Assembly: GCA_050699055.1 (NCBI GenBank)
Contig: JBOHCT010000135.1
Span: 1 to 11,934 of the forward strand
Direction: 5' to 3'
Length of the DNA stretch: 11,934 nt
Origin: JBOHCT01 sp050699055
GTDB lineage: Bacteria; Actinomycetota; Actinomycetes; Streptosporangiales; JBOHCT01
Shown: piece after piece, positions 1 through 5,903 of the stretch
How positions within the stretch are numbered: position 1 is the stretch's first letter
How the letters are laid out: every line of letters begins with the position of its first letter
The notes under the pieces: generated by a model
Told to the model about the DNA's origin: nothing
The model's input: only the letters and a program-made list of their open reading frames with translations
Database searches by the model: none
Program-made: the position numbers and the translations under genes

Positions 1-161
1 TGGATGTCGGATACCCCGTCCTTCCCTGGCGCGAAGACCCTACACGGCAGTGACCTCGGCAAACGCTGACGAGCATCTCGACCAGGGTATCTAAGTGGAA
101 ACCCCCATTTACAAGATTCACTTCTAATTGTTGCCCACAAGGATTCCGCGGAGGGGCAGAA
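1..161. other. Left-edge stretch, no supported gene
   Basis: No gene can be supported here. One plus-strand frame is open from base 2 to a TAA at 92-94, and another from base 1 to a TGA at 67-69. Either could be the tail of a gene that starts outside the window, but neither has recognisable sequence. The right end holds the ribosome binding site of the next gene (GGAGGGG at 150-156, five bases before the ATG at 162). Base composition is visibly less GC-rich than in the rest of the window. Confidence 0.5.
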
Positions 162-480
162 ATGGCAGAAATGTCGTACCCCTCCCGTAGCTTGGTGGTC
201 ATGAAGTACACCAAGGAAGTCCTCGAAGAGGCTGCGGCGGCATCCAACAGCATTGCCGACGTTCTGCGCTATCTAGGCCTTGCCATGTCAGGGGGCGGTC
301 ACGCTCACATAAGTGGACGGCTCCGACATTTGTAGACTTCCGGGTGAGTGGCAGGATGGCGTCTAGGGTTGCACGTTGATCATATCAACGTGCAACTGGC
401 TCGATAACAGGATAGAGAATCTTCGGTTCCTCTGTCCTAACTGCCACTCGCAGACGCCTACAGTACCTACTGTGGTAGGA
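162..480 (+). pseudogene. Decayed HNH endonuclease gene (N- and C-terminal remnants)
   Basis: The start is an ATG at 162 with a good GGAGGGG site. It opens a 57-residue frame that ends at TAG 333-335 and reads like the N-terminal helical region of actinobacterial and phage HNH proteins (KYTKEVLEEA, VLRYLGL, GGGHAHIS). About 25 bases later, from about 357, a second frame gives GLHVDHIN, the HNH active-site strand with its catalytic His. A one-base insertion at about 391 follows, and then NWLDNRIENL and FLCPNCHSQT, the metal-finger end of the domain, at 394-456. The central section, where relatives carry a CxxC zinc knuckle, is missing. The gene therefore has an internal deletion plus a frameshift and cannot make a working nuclease. 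The C-terminal frame runs on into the tRNA and first meets a stop at 532-534. The family call rests on motifs recognised by eye. Confidence 0.82.
368..396. repeat. Perfect 13-bp inverted repeat with 3-nt spacer
   Basis: GTTGCACGTTGAT at 368-380 and ATCAACGTGCAAC at 384-396 are exact reverse complements separated by CAT at 381-383. The structure lies inside the HNH-coding remnant, over the codons for LHVDHIN. It also contains the base (T391) that shifts the reading frame. Removing T391 would restore the frame and leave a near-palindrome with a one-base bulge. The hairpin would be very stable as single-stranded DNA or RNA. There is no T-run after it, so a terminator role is not indicated. Confidence 0.9.
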
Positions 481-498
481 GGCAGAGACCGTGGCAAC

Positions 499-571
499 GG
501 GGCCGTAGCCCAAAGGCAGAGGCACACGGCTTAGGACCGTGACAGTGTGAGTTCGAGTCTCACCGGCCCCA
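499..571 (+). tRNA. tRNA with UAG anticodon (Leu by codon), class I short variable loop
   Basis: A full cloverleaf can be drawn. The acceptor stem GGGGCCG (499-505) pairs with CGGCCCC (564-570). The D arm is GCC (508-510) with GGC (521-523) and contains the loop GG. The anticodon stem is CACGG (525-529) with CCGTG (537-541), around the loop CTTAGGA (530-536). The variable loop is ACAGT (542-546). The T stem is GTGAG (547-551) with CTCAC (559-563), around TTCGAGT. The discriminator is A571 and CCA is not encoded. Positions 532-534 read TAG, which decodes CUA and possibly other CUN leucine codons; G at position 37 fits a tRNA reading C-first codons. Bacterial leucine tRNAs normally have a long class II variable arm, and this one has five bases. 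It is either an unusual leucine tRNA, a tRNA with altered identity, or a mobile-element tRNA. It begins 18 bases after the recognisable HNH frame. Confidence 0.88.
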
Positions 572-618
572 CATTCCCTTCGCAGGTCAGAGGCTTACCT
601 CGAGATCAGATACGGCTC

Positions 619-640
619 TCTGGTCACATTCTGGTCACAT
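619..640. repeat. Tandem 11-bp direct repeat, two copies
   Basis: TCTGGTCACAT occurs at 619-629 and again, exactly, at 630-640. The reverse complement is ATGTGACCAGA. One copy equals about one helical turn, so two protein molecules could bind on the same face. The repeat lies 48 bases past the tRNA. That position would suit recombinase arm sites or a regulator site, but no integrase gene is present in the window, so the role is unknown. Confidence 0.7.
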
Positions 641-661
641 GATCTTGGAAACCCTATCCGC

Positions 662-723
662 GGACCCCGAGGGTCCTGACTCTCCAGAACCCGATCAAGA
701 GCTACGCAAGGAGAGCCAGGACC
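662..723. other. Two overlapping, mutually exclusive hairpins upstream of abiEi
   Basis: The large hairpin has arms at 672-685 and 710-723 that pair over 13 of 14 positions (only A679/C716 mismatch), with a 24-base loop. A smaller hairpin pairs GGACCC (662-667) with GGGTCC (671-676). Bases 672-676 are needed by both, so only one can form at a time. The structure sits between the tRNA and abiEi, 43 bases before the abiEi start. No T-run follows, so it could be a U-less actinobacterial terminator for the tRNA, a leader structure of abiEi, or a recombination relic. The rest of the 195-base gap (572-766) holds the tandem repeat at 619-640 and nothing else supportable. Confidence 0.6.
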
Positions 724-766
724 ATAACCGATCCTACGAACGACCCACACGTCCACGTCGGCCCGT

Positions 767-1336
767 ATGCTGACGTCGACGAGGCGACAGCGGGCGCGGG
801 CGCGTGGGGTGCATCCGCGCGACCTGTACAAGTGGCGTGACGGGGGCGGGATCATGACGTTGTCAAGGGGAGTGTTTCGCCGCGCCGACGCTCCCCCGGC
901 GAGCTACCCAGACTTGTTGGCGGTCGCCTATCGGGCTCCGCGCGCGATCGTGTGCTGCGTATCTGCCGCGGCCGTTCATGATCTGACCGACGAACTGCCG
1001 GCGGCGACGCAGATCGCTGTACCGACGAAGGATCGTCCACCACGGATCTCCCCTCCGCCGACGGAGGTGTTCCGTTTCGACGTGGATACGTTCGAGCTCG
1101 GCCTATCGAGCATCGAGGCCGCGCCGGGTGAGCAGGTGAGGATCTATGACCGGGCGCGCACGGTCGTCGATCTGATGCGGCTGCGCCACCGGGTAGGTGA
1201 GCCACTGGCGCACGCGGCGCTAAAGCGATATCTGCGCAGTCGGGGCGCACGGCCCGCGCTCGTGCTCCGGCTTGCGGACACGCTTGGTGTGTACGGGCCC
1301 GTCCGGCTCGCTCTCGATGTGGCCAGTGCTGGATGA
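767..1336 (+). CDS. abiEi: AbiEi-family type IV antitoxin / transcriptional regulator, N-terminus shortened
   Basis: The product (189 aa) matches the actinobacterial AbiEi antitoxin pattern. A winged-helix stretch (RARGVHPRDLYKWRDGG, then LSRGVFRRADAPP at about residues 33-45) is followed by the characteristic PRAIVCCVSAAAVHDLTDELP (split here as PRAIVCCVSA and AAVHDLTDELP) and a C-terminal domain with RIYDRARTVVDLMRLRHRVG. AbiEi proteins bind inverted repeats at their own promoter and oppose the AbiEii nucleotidyltransferase. The start is fixed at ATG 767: an in-frame TAA lies at 725-727 and no other start codon occurs between. The usual first 10-15 residues of the family (LxRxQA-type helix) look lost or scrambled, and no ribosome binding site is visible. 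The stop overlaps the toxin gene start (ATGA at 1333-1336), typical of abiE operons. It may still be expressed although its partner is broken. Confidence 0.8.
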   Translation: MLTSTRRQRARARGVHPRDLYKWRDGGGIMTLSRGVFRRADAPPASYPDLLAVAYRAPRAIVCCVSAAAVHDLTDELPAATQIAVPTKDRPPRISPPPTEVFRFDVDTFELGLSSIEAAPGEQVRIYDRARTVVDLMRLRHRVGEPLAHAALKRYLRSRGARPALVLRLADTLGVYGPVRLALDVASAG

Positions 1337-2126
1337 GGCGGCCGACTCGCCAGACGCCTGCTGGTCAGGCGTATCTGGATCTGCAGAACCGTGCACGCCG
1401 CGAGGGCCGCGGGACACAGGAACTGCTGACGCTCTATGTCGTCGAACGCTGGCTCGCGCGCCTGAGCGCCTCGCCTTACCGTAATCAGTTCGTACTCAAG
1501 GGCGGGATGCTGCTGGCGGTATTCGGCGCACGCCGACCAACCGCCGACGCCGATGCGCTTGCGCGTCGCATGGTCAATGACGAGGCCACCGTCGTCGCCC
1601 ATGTCGTCGAGATCGCCCGCCAGCCCGTCGCAGACGATGGGGTGGAGTTTCGTACCGAGACGGTGGCTTCTCGTACGATCCGCGACGAACGCACCTACCG
1701 GCGCTGCGCCCTAGCACGCCGCCGATCCGTATCCTTGGTTATCCGATCGAAGCGGTGCTAGCAGAGAAGATCACGTCGGCCATCACTCTCGGTCCAGCCA
1801 ACATCAGGGTCCGAGATTACGTCGATATCTACACACTAACTGGCCGACACGACCTCACCCATGCGCCGCTGCGGGAAGCTCTACTGGCCACCGCCGAATT
1901 CCGCGGGACGCCCCTCGAACCGCTATCGTCAGTGGTGGACAACCTGGTCGACCTGCGTCGAGCCACCTACAACGCCTATCGAGCCTCGCTCGCTACTGAC
2001 GGCGACCATCTACCGGAGAATTTCGGCGACATCATCGGCGCCGTCGCGGCATTCGCCGATCCTCTCGTTGAGCCGGTAGCGAAGAACCCGGTCTGGAAGG
2101 CCGCATACCGCCGCTGGAACCCCTAA
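1333..2126 (+). pseudogene. abiEii: AbiEii-family nucleotidyltransferase toxin, broken by internal deletion and frame change
   Basis: The gene starts at ATG 1333, overlapping the abiEi stop by four bases. The first frame runs to 1761 and carries the nucleotidyltransferase core (VLKGGMLLAVFGARRPT followed by DAD, residues 54-74). From about 1693-1700 the family sequence continues in another frame: LPALRPSTPPIRILGYPIEA, then AEKITSAITLGPANIRVRDY and a C-terminal helical domain, to the stop at 2124-2126. The stretch that relatives carry at the junction (the VxLDVNFGDP-type strand region, some 35-40 residues) is absent, so this is a deletion and not a simple slip or programmed frameshift. The total length of 794 bases is not a multiple of three. 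AbiEii-type toxins transfer nucleotides to tRNA or other targets. The loss should have removed toxicity and left an orphan antitoxin. The downstream part could only be made from an internal GTG at 1755 with no ribosome binding site. Confidence 0.82.
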
Positions 2127-2192
2127 CCATCCTGGAGTGCTCATGCGCTCAGCGCCCCACGTCGGCTGACTCGCCCGACCAATGATCACCTC

Positions 2193-2222
2193 CGGACCGC
2201 CAGTCGCGGCGCCGGGGGTCCG
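2193..2222. terminator. Weak candidate bidirectional hairpin between converging genes
   Basis: CGGACC (2193-2198) pairs with GGTCCG (2217-2222) around an 18-base GC-rich loop, in the 127-base gap between the abiEii remnant (plus) and vapC (minus). No T-run is present on either side. The position between converging genes is the main argument. Confidence 0.25.
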
Positions 2223-2253
2223 CGCTCCAGCCGTGCGGAGAAAGGGCCCCTCG

Positions 2254-2688
2254 CTACATCGCGGGTCTGATCACTTGCTCGACTCGGATAGAGGGGTAGC
2301 GTTCCCCGAGTTTGCTGTCCAGTGTCGCCAGTGACGACCCGCCCGCCTGAGCGAAGGCCGCGAGGTAGTCATCTGTCCACAACTTGTGGCTATGGTCGTG
2401 GCGGGCCGAGATCGCCCGGAAGGCGGCCTCCAACTGCGGCGGATCGTCTGCCCAAAGGACGCGGTCGTCCGCGCGGAGCCGATCGATGACCCACCAGGCT
2501 TCGCCCCGTGTGAGAACATCGTCACCCATGATGGCTGCGTTGGACATGAGCCGCAGCAGGCTCATCTGCGTAACGCGGCAGAGGAGAAGGCTGTCCGACT
2601 GTGCGTCGAACCACCGCTTCGCGGGCCGGTGATGGAGGTGCCGGGCCCAAATAGCGGCGAGCCATACTCCGACATCGAGGAGAATCAA
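2254..2688 (-). CDS. vapC: VapC-type PIN-domain ribonuclease toxin
   Basis: This 144-residue protein has the PIN-domain layout: MILLDVGVWL with Asp5, CRVTQMSLLRL at about 37-47 (the Gln form of the second motif seen in many mycobacterial VapCs), WTDDYLAAFA with Asp106/Asp107, and TLDSKL with Asp124. These acidic residues bind Mg2+ for RNA cleavage; VapC toxins cut tRNA or rRNA and block translation. The ATG at 2688 overlaps the vapB stop by four bases (ATGA, 2685-2688), so the two are translationally coupled. All key residues are present and the length fits, so it should be active. The RNA target cannot be read from the sequence. Confidence 0.9.
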   Translation of the reverse strand: MILLDVGVWLAAIWARHLHHRPAKRWFDAQSDSLLLCRVTQMSLLRLMSNAAIMGDDVLTRGEAWWVIDRLRADDRVLWADDPPQLEAAFRAISARHDHSHKLWTDDYLAAFAQAGGSSLATLDSKLGERYPSIRVEQVIRPAM

Positions 2689-2942
2689 CGGCCGTACCGT
2701 TCGATGTCCTCGGCTTCAAAGGCAGCCTCGATGTCAGCGCCTGTCAACTCGACAGTCTCGGGCTCCTCCTCGTGTCCGATCAGCGGGAGGGCGAGCCGAC
2801 CACGAGGACGGCCCGCAGGAGGGGCCTCCACCTCATGCGCGACCGCGCGGGCAAAGAGTTCCTTGAGAGGCTCGTGGCGACGGGCGGCGCGCACCTTGGC
2901 AGCCTGGACCAAGTCTGAGGGAAGGTCAACAGTTGTGCGCAC
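2685..2942 (-). CDS. vapB: VapB-type ribbon-helix-helix antitoxin
   Basis: The 85-residue product begins with a short beta strand and two helices (MRTTVDLPSDLVQAAKVRAA), the DNA-binding ribbon-helix-helix of VapB antitoxins. It ends in an acidic tail (VELTGADIEAAFEAEDIERY) that would wrap around the PIN toxin. The start is GTG at 2942; the only in-frame codons between it and an upstream stop at 2952-2954 are not start codons. There is no Shine-Dalgarno sequence, and a TAATAT -10 box ends six bases upstream, so the mRNA is probably leaderless. VapB-VapC complexes usually repress their own promoter. Confidence 0.88.
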   Translation of the reverse strand: MRTTVDLPSDLVQAAKVRAARRHEPLKELFARAVAHEVEAPPAGRPRGRLALPLIGHEEEPETVELTGADIEAAFEAEDIERYGR

Positions 2943-2948
2943 ATTCGC

Positions 2949-2954
2949 ATATTA
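2949..2954 (-). promoter_or_regulatory. -10 box (TAATAT) for leaderless vapBC transcript
   Basis: TAATAT on the minus strand ends at 2949 and is followed by six bases and then the GTG start of vapB at 2942. That is the spacing of leaderless actinobacterial promoters, with the transcription start at the start codon. No clear -35 box is seen about 17 bases upstream. Confidence 0.55.
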
Positions 2955-2973
2955 GCATCGCGCCCTTGCCACA

Positions 2974-3264
2974 CTACCGCTCGCCTGTCGGGCCGTCCTC
3001 GCGGTCCCGTCCGTACTGATGGGGGACAAGCGCGGGCGGGAGGCTCGGCGTCAGCGTAAAGTCACCCGTCTCCTTGTCGATCACCCCAGTCATCGGGCCG
3101 ACCGCGGTCGGTGGGCGTTCCAGGTCCTCGGGCAGCCGCTCGGCCCGCCATACGACGTAACCACGCTCGAACTCATGGATCCCGATCTCGATACGGTGAC
3201 TGGCTGGCCTGCTGCGATTGATCCATCCATCGGCCCTCTGGAGGGCCTCCTCACGCGAGATCAC
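2974..3264 (-). CDS. YrhB / immunity protein 35-like small protein
   Basis: The product is about 96 residues: a helix (ISREEALQRADGWIN), then beta strands (HRIEIGIHEFERGYVVWRAE), a proline-rich turn, and VIDKETGDFT...PSLPPALVPHQY. This order (helix, EF.xGYVxW, xVIDxETGxxxxxPSLP) is that of YrhB-type domains, also classed as immunity protein 35. Such proteins can protect against polymorphic toxins or act as chaperones. The frame is open to ATG 3345, but GTG 3264 is preferred because GGAAGGG at 3274-3280 is nine bases upstream of it and because homology begins there; GTG 3270 is also possible. It is followed directly by vapB with 31 bases between. No matching toxin is visible in the window. The family call is from memory of the pattern and is moderately secure. 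Confidence 0.6.
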   Translation of the reverse strand: MISREEALQRADGWINRSRPASHRIEIGIHEFERGYVVWRAERLPEDLERPPTAVGPMTGVIDKETGDFTLTPSLPPALVPHQYGRDREDGPTGER

Positions 3265-3436
3265 GACCACTTCCCTTCCGGTCGGAAGCGTGGATCCGGC
3301 GACGGCCTCCGGCCGCACGGCGTCCCGAGACCGCCTCCATGCCATCGGTCGCAGGGTCGCACCGTGGGCCCGGCTCTGGCAGCCGTTCGGCCAGTGACGG
3401 CCGAGAAAACCTCACTCCCTGTGATCGATGCGCGAC

Positions 3437-3463
3437 CACACGTAAGCTGAGGTCGGACGTGTG
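3437..3463 (-). terminator. Hairpin just past the murI-to-tehA-like operon
   Basis: CACACGT (3437-3443) and ACGTGTG (3457-3463) form a perfect 7-bp stem with a 13-base loop, starting six bases after the transporter stop codon on the minus strand. No U-run follows, which is common for actinobacterial terminators. It could equally be an operator upstream of the YrhB-like gene. The rest of the gap (3265-3436) holds the ribosome binding site and a poorly supported upstream extension of that gene. Confidence 0.4.
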
Positions 3464-3468
3464 ACGCC

Positions 3469-4506
3469 TCACTGATCGGCCCGCGCGGACGCCAGCCCGG
3501 CGACGCGCCAGCCGAGCCGTCCGAGCCCGTACGCCGCCGCGCACCACGCGAGGAGGGCCACCCAGAAGAACACGTGCGACACGATCGCGAGCTCCTCCTC
3601 CCCCTGGATGCCCTTCGCAACCGTGTAGTTCGCCGACGCGTACATGCCCAGCGGGAAGACCATCGCCCACCTGGCCCGCGTGTACCGCACGGCGGCGCGT
3701 CCCATCCGGCGCAGCCGCCACCACTCCCCCGCGGCGAGCAAGGGAATCCACGCGCTGCCGAGTGCCCAGACGGCGAGGGTCGCCTCCGGCATGACGGCGC
3801 CCAGCCAGGGGAAGGCGCCTGGTCGGCCGGCAGCGAGGACCAGCTTGCCCCCGGCGAGCGTACTGATGGCCAGTGCGCCCATCAGGATCCAGCTGTCCGG
3901 GGTCACCTCCTCCGGCGAGACGTGCGCGGACAGGAGGCGCCAGACGATCAGTGCCGCGGTCGCGAGGTACGCTGCCACGCCAAGTACCCACCAGATGATG
4001 GCCGCACCGAGCAACGGCCGGGTCGCACCCGCCGACGAGACATCGACCGCCGTGATCGCCAGCGACTGGGTACCGACCGTCGCGAGCAGCCAGCTCCCTC
4101 GCGCCTGGCCGCGTAGCCGGGCGACCGGCGTGCGCCGCAGGGCTCCCCAGACCGTGGGAACGAGGGACAGCCAGGTCAACAGCTGCACCACCCCGATGCC
4201 CGCGACGAGACCTCCCGGACGGTGGCCGAGCCGCGCGTCGAGGACCCCACAGCCCGCCACAAACGTGTACAGGCCGAACACCTCGGTCAGGTCCCGCGGA
4301 TCCTCCATCAGCTCACGGCGCCGCAACCGGTCGGCGACGAGGACGACCAGGCCGACGAAGATGGCCGCCGCGATCACGCCGAACACATCCGAGAGCACCG
4401 GATGCCCATCGTCGTGCGCCGCGATCGACACGATGCCGGTCGCCATGACGACCGAGAACGAGTCGGCCGGCAGGCGTTCGGCGAGACGGTCGAGGATCCG
4501 CCTCAT
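3469..4506 (-). CDS. TehA/SLAC1-family membrane transporter
   Basis: The predicted protein is 345 residues and about ten hydrophobic segments can be seen (roughly 16-32, 41-58, 76-90, 100-120, 138-154, 165-190, 205-225, 238-260, 280-297, 308-330). The family of tellurite-resistance/C4-dicarboxylate transporters and SLAC1 anion channels is suggested by the N-terminal FSVVMATGIVSIAA and the C-terminal FPLGMYASANYTVAKG. Family members move anions or small organic acids through the cytoplasmic membrane; the substrate here cannot be deduced. ATG 4506 overlaps the rdgB stop by four bases and the family's first conserved segment begins at residue 16, so this start is firm. It is the last gene of the murI operon. 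Its presence beside nucleotide and RNA enzymes probably reflects co-transcription only. Confidence 0.82.
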   Translation of the reverse strand: MRRILDRLAERLPADSFSVVMATGIVSIAAHDDGHPVLSDVFGVIAAAIFVGLVVLVADRLRRRELMEDPRDLTEVFGLYTFVAGCGVLDARLGHRPGGLVAGIGVVQLLTWLSLVPTVWGALRRTPVARLRGQARGSWLLATVGTQSLAITAVDVSSAGATRPLLGAAIIWWVLGVAAYLATAALIVWRLLSAHVSPEEVTPDSWILMGALAISTLAGGKLVLAAGRPGAFPWLGAVMPEATLAVWALGSAWIPLLAAGEWWRLRRMGRAAVRYTRARWAMVFPLGMYASANYTVAKGIQGEEELAIVSHVFFWVALLAWCAAAYGLGRLGWRVAGLASARADQ

Positions 4507-5171
4507 GCCGGCAGGAGTTCGGCCACCACGTCGGCCAGCGCGCGGAACGCGCGGCCGCGGTGGCTGATCGCGTCCTTCTCGTGGGCGGTCATCTCCGCGG
4601 TCGTGCGGGTGTCGCCCTCCGGCACGAAGATCGGATCGTACCCGAACCCGCCCGCCCCGCGCGGCTCGCGGGTCAGGGTGCCCCCCACCTGGCCGCTGAC
4701 GACGCGTTCTGTGCCCGAGGGCAGCACGATCGCCGCCGCGCACTGGAAATGGGCGACTCTGCGATCATCGGGCACGTCGGTGAGCTGGGCCAGCAGCAGC
4801 CGCAGGTTCGCCTCGTCGTCGCCGTGTCCCCCGGCCCACCGCGCGGAGAAGACCCCGGGCATGCCGTTGAGCGCATCGACACAGAGGCCGGAGTCGTCGG
4901 CCACGGCGGGCCGGTGGGTCGCCCTGGCCACCGCTCTGGCCTTGAGCAAGGCGTTCTCAGCGAACGTACGGCCGGTCTCGGCGACGTCAGGGAGGTCGGG
5001 GAACGCCTCGGTGCTCAAGAGCTCCGCCTCCGCCCCCGCTTCCGCGAAGATGCGGGTCACCTCGGTGACCTTGTGGGGGTTGCGGGTCGCGAGGACGAGC
5101 CGGCGCGGGGGACCGCGCCTGCCGCCTTCCGCGGGCACCGGAGCCTCGCCCTCGACCGCTGGTCCGCTCAT
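4503..5171 (-). CDS. rdgB: RdgB/HAM1 non-canonical purine NTP pyrophosphatase (XTP/dITPase)
   Basis: The enzyme hydrolyses dITP, XTP and similar deaminated purine nucleotides to the monophosphate and pyrophosphate, which keeps them out of DNA and RNA. The 222-residue product has the expected motifs in order: LATRNPHK (27-34, phosphate binding), VADDSGLCVDAL (90-101, catalytic Asp and metal), PGVFSARWAG (105-114), GFGYDPIFVP (175-184, base recognition) and SHRGRAFRAL (203-212). About 23 residues before the first strand are an actinobacterial-style low-complexity extension, so a GTG start further in is possible. ATG 5171 overlaps the rph stop by four bases. The order rph-rdgB is conserved in actinobacteria (Rv1340-Rv1341). 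Confidence 0.95.
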   Translation of the reverse strand: MSGPAVEGEAPVPAEGGRRGPPRRLVLATRNPHKVTEVTRIFAEAGAEAELLSTEAFPDLPDVAETGRTFAENALLKARAVARATHRPAVADDSGLCVDALNGMPGVFSARWAGGHGDDEANLRLLLAQLTDVPDDRRVAHFQCAAAIVLPSGTERVVSGQVGGTLTREPRGAGGFGYDPIFVPEGDTRTTAEMTAHEKDAISHRGRAFRALADVVAELLPA

Positions 5172-5887
5172 CGCCCGATGGCCTCCCGCTGCCTGCGGGC
5201 GAGCTCGCCGCAGCCGGACACGGCGAGGTCGAGGAGCGTGTCGAGCTCGCCGCGATCGTAGGGCGCACCCTCTGCCGTGCCCTGCACCTCGACGAAATGC
5301 CCGTCACCGGTGACGACGACGTTCATGTCGGTCTCGGCCTTGACGTCCTCCTGGTAACAGAGGTCGAGCCTCGGCTCTCCTTCCACGATGCCGACGCTGA
5401 CCGCGGAAACCGACCGTACGAGCGGCTCGCCGCGCAGCTTCGCGTGGTCGCGCAGCCACGTCAACGCGTCGGCGAGCGCGATGTACCCTCCGGTGACCGC
5501 GGCGGTCCTGGTGCCGCCGTCGGCCTCCAGGACATCGCAGTCGATCACCACCGTGTGCTCGCCGAGCGCCGCGAAGTCGACGCACGCCCGCAGGCTGCGG
5601 CCAACAAGCCGGGAGATCTCCTGGGTACGCCCGGACAGCCGTCCCCGCACCGACTCGCGATCGCTGCGGGTCGTCGTGGCGCGCGGCAGCATGGCGTACT
5701 CGGCGGTCACCCACCCGAGACCGCTCTCCCGCCGCCAGCGCGGCACGCTGGTCTGTACGCTCGCCGCGCACAGCACGCGGGTCTGACCGAACTCCACGAG
5801 CACCGACCCCTCGGGATGGGTGAGCCATCCCCGGGTCAGCGTCACCTGGCGAAGTGCGTCGGGGGTGCGTCCGTCTGGTCGAGTCAC
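5168..5887 (-). CDS. rph: RNase PH, phosphate-dependent tRNA 3' exoribonuclease
   Basis: This 239-residue protein is full length for RNase PH, which trims 3' extensions of tRNA precursors using inorganic phosphate and works as a hexamer. Visible signatures are the N-terminal RPDGRTPDALRQVTLTRGWL, TRVLCAASV, the Arg-rich SGRTQEISRLVGRSLRA (85-101), the phosphate site EADGGTRTAAVTGG (121-134) and the acidic metal-binding set YQEDVKAETDMNVV (178-191, Asp181 and Asp187). The start is GTG 5887, 16 bases after the upstream phosphodiesterase gene, with only a weak ribosome binding site. It couples to rdgB by an ATGA overlap. Confidence 0.96.
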   Translation of the reverse strand: MTRPDGRTPDALRQVTLTRGWLTHPEGSVLVEFGQTRVLCAASVQTSVPRWRRESGLGWVTAEYAMLPRATTTRSDRESVRGRLSGRTQEISRLVGRSLRACVDFAALGEHTVVIDCDVLEADGGTRTAAVTGGYIALADALTWLRDHAKLRGEPLVRSVSAVSVGIVEGEPRLDLCYQEDVKAETDMNVVVTGDGHFVEVQGTAEGAPYDRGELDTLLDLAVSGCGELARRQREAIGR

Positions 5888-5903
5888 GACGCGAGACTAC
5901 CCG

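Noticed and set aside
499..571. Amber suppressor tRNA
   Set aside because: The anticodon is UAG, which reads CUA; an amber suppressor would need anticodon CUA.
595..855. Minus-strand frame near the tRNA as a possible integrase tail
   Set aside because: The 86-residue product lacks the tyrosine recombinase R-H-R-Y residues and has no recognisable similarity.
3232..3247. GGCCCTC/GAGGGCC palindrome
   Set aside because: It lies inside the YrhB-like coding region with a 2-base spacer, and is likely a chance result of GC-rich codons.
3251..3991. Minus-strand open frame of 246 codons overlapping the transporter end and the YrhB-like gene
   Set aside because: Out of frame with both, Arg/Gly-rich, no recognisable domain.
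4222..5313. Plus-strand open frame of 363 codons opposite the transporter, rdgB and rph
   Set aside because: Antisense to three genes with clear motifs; composition is Arg/Ser/Ala-rich as expected for a shadow frame.
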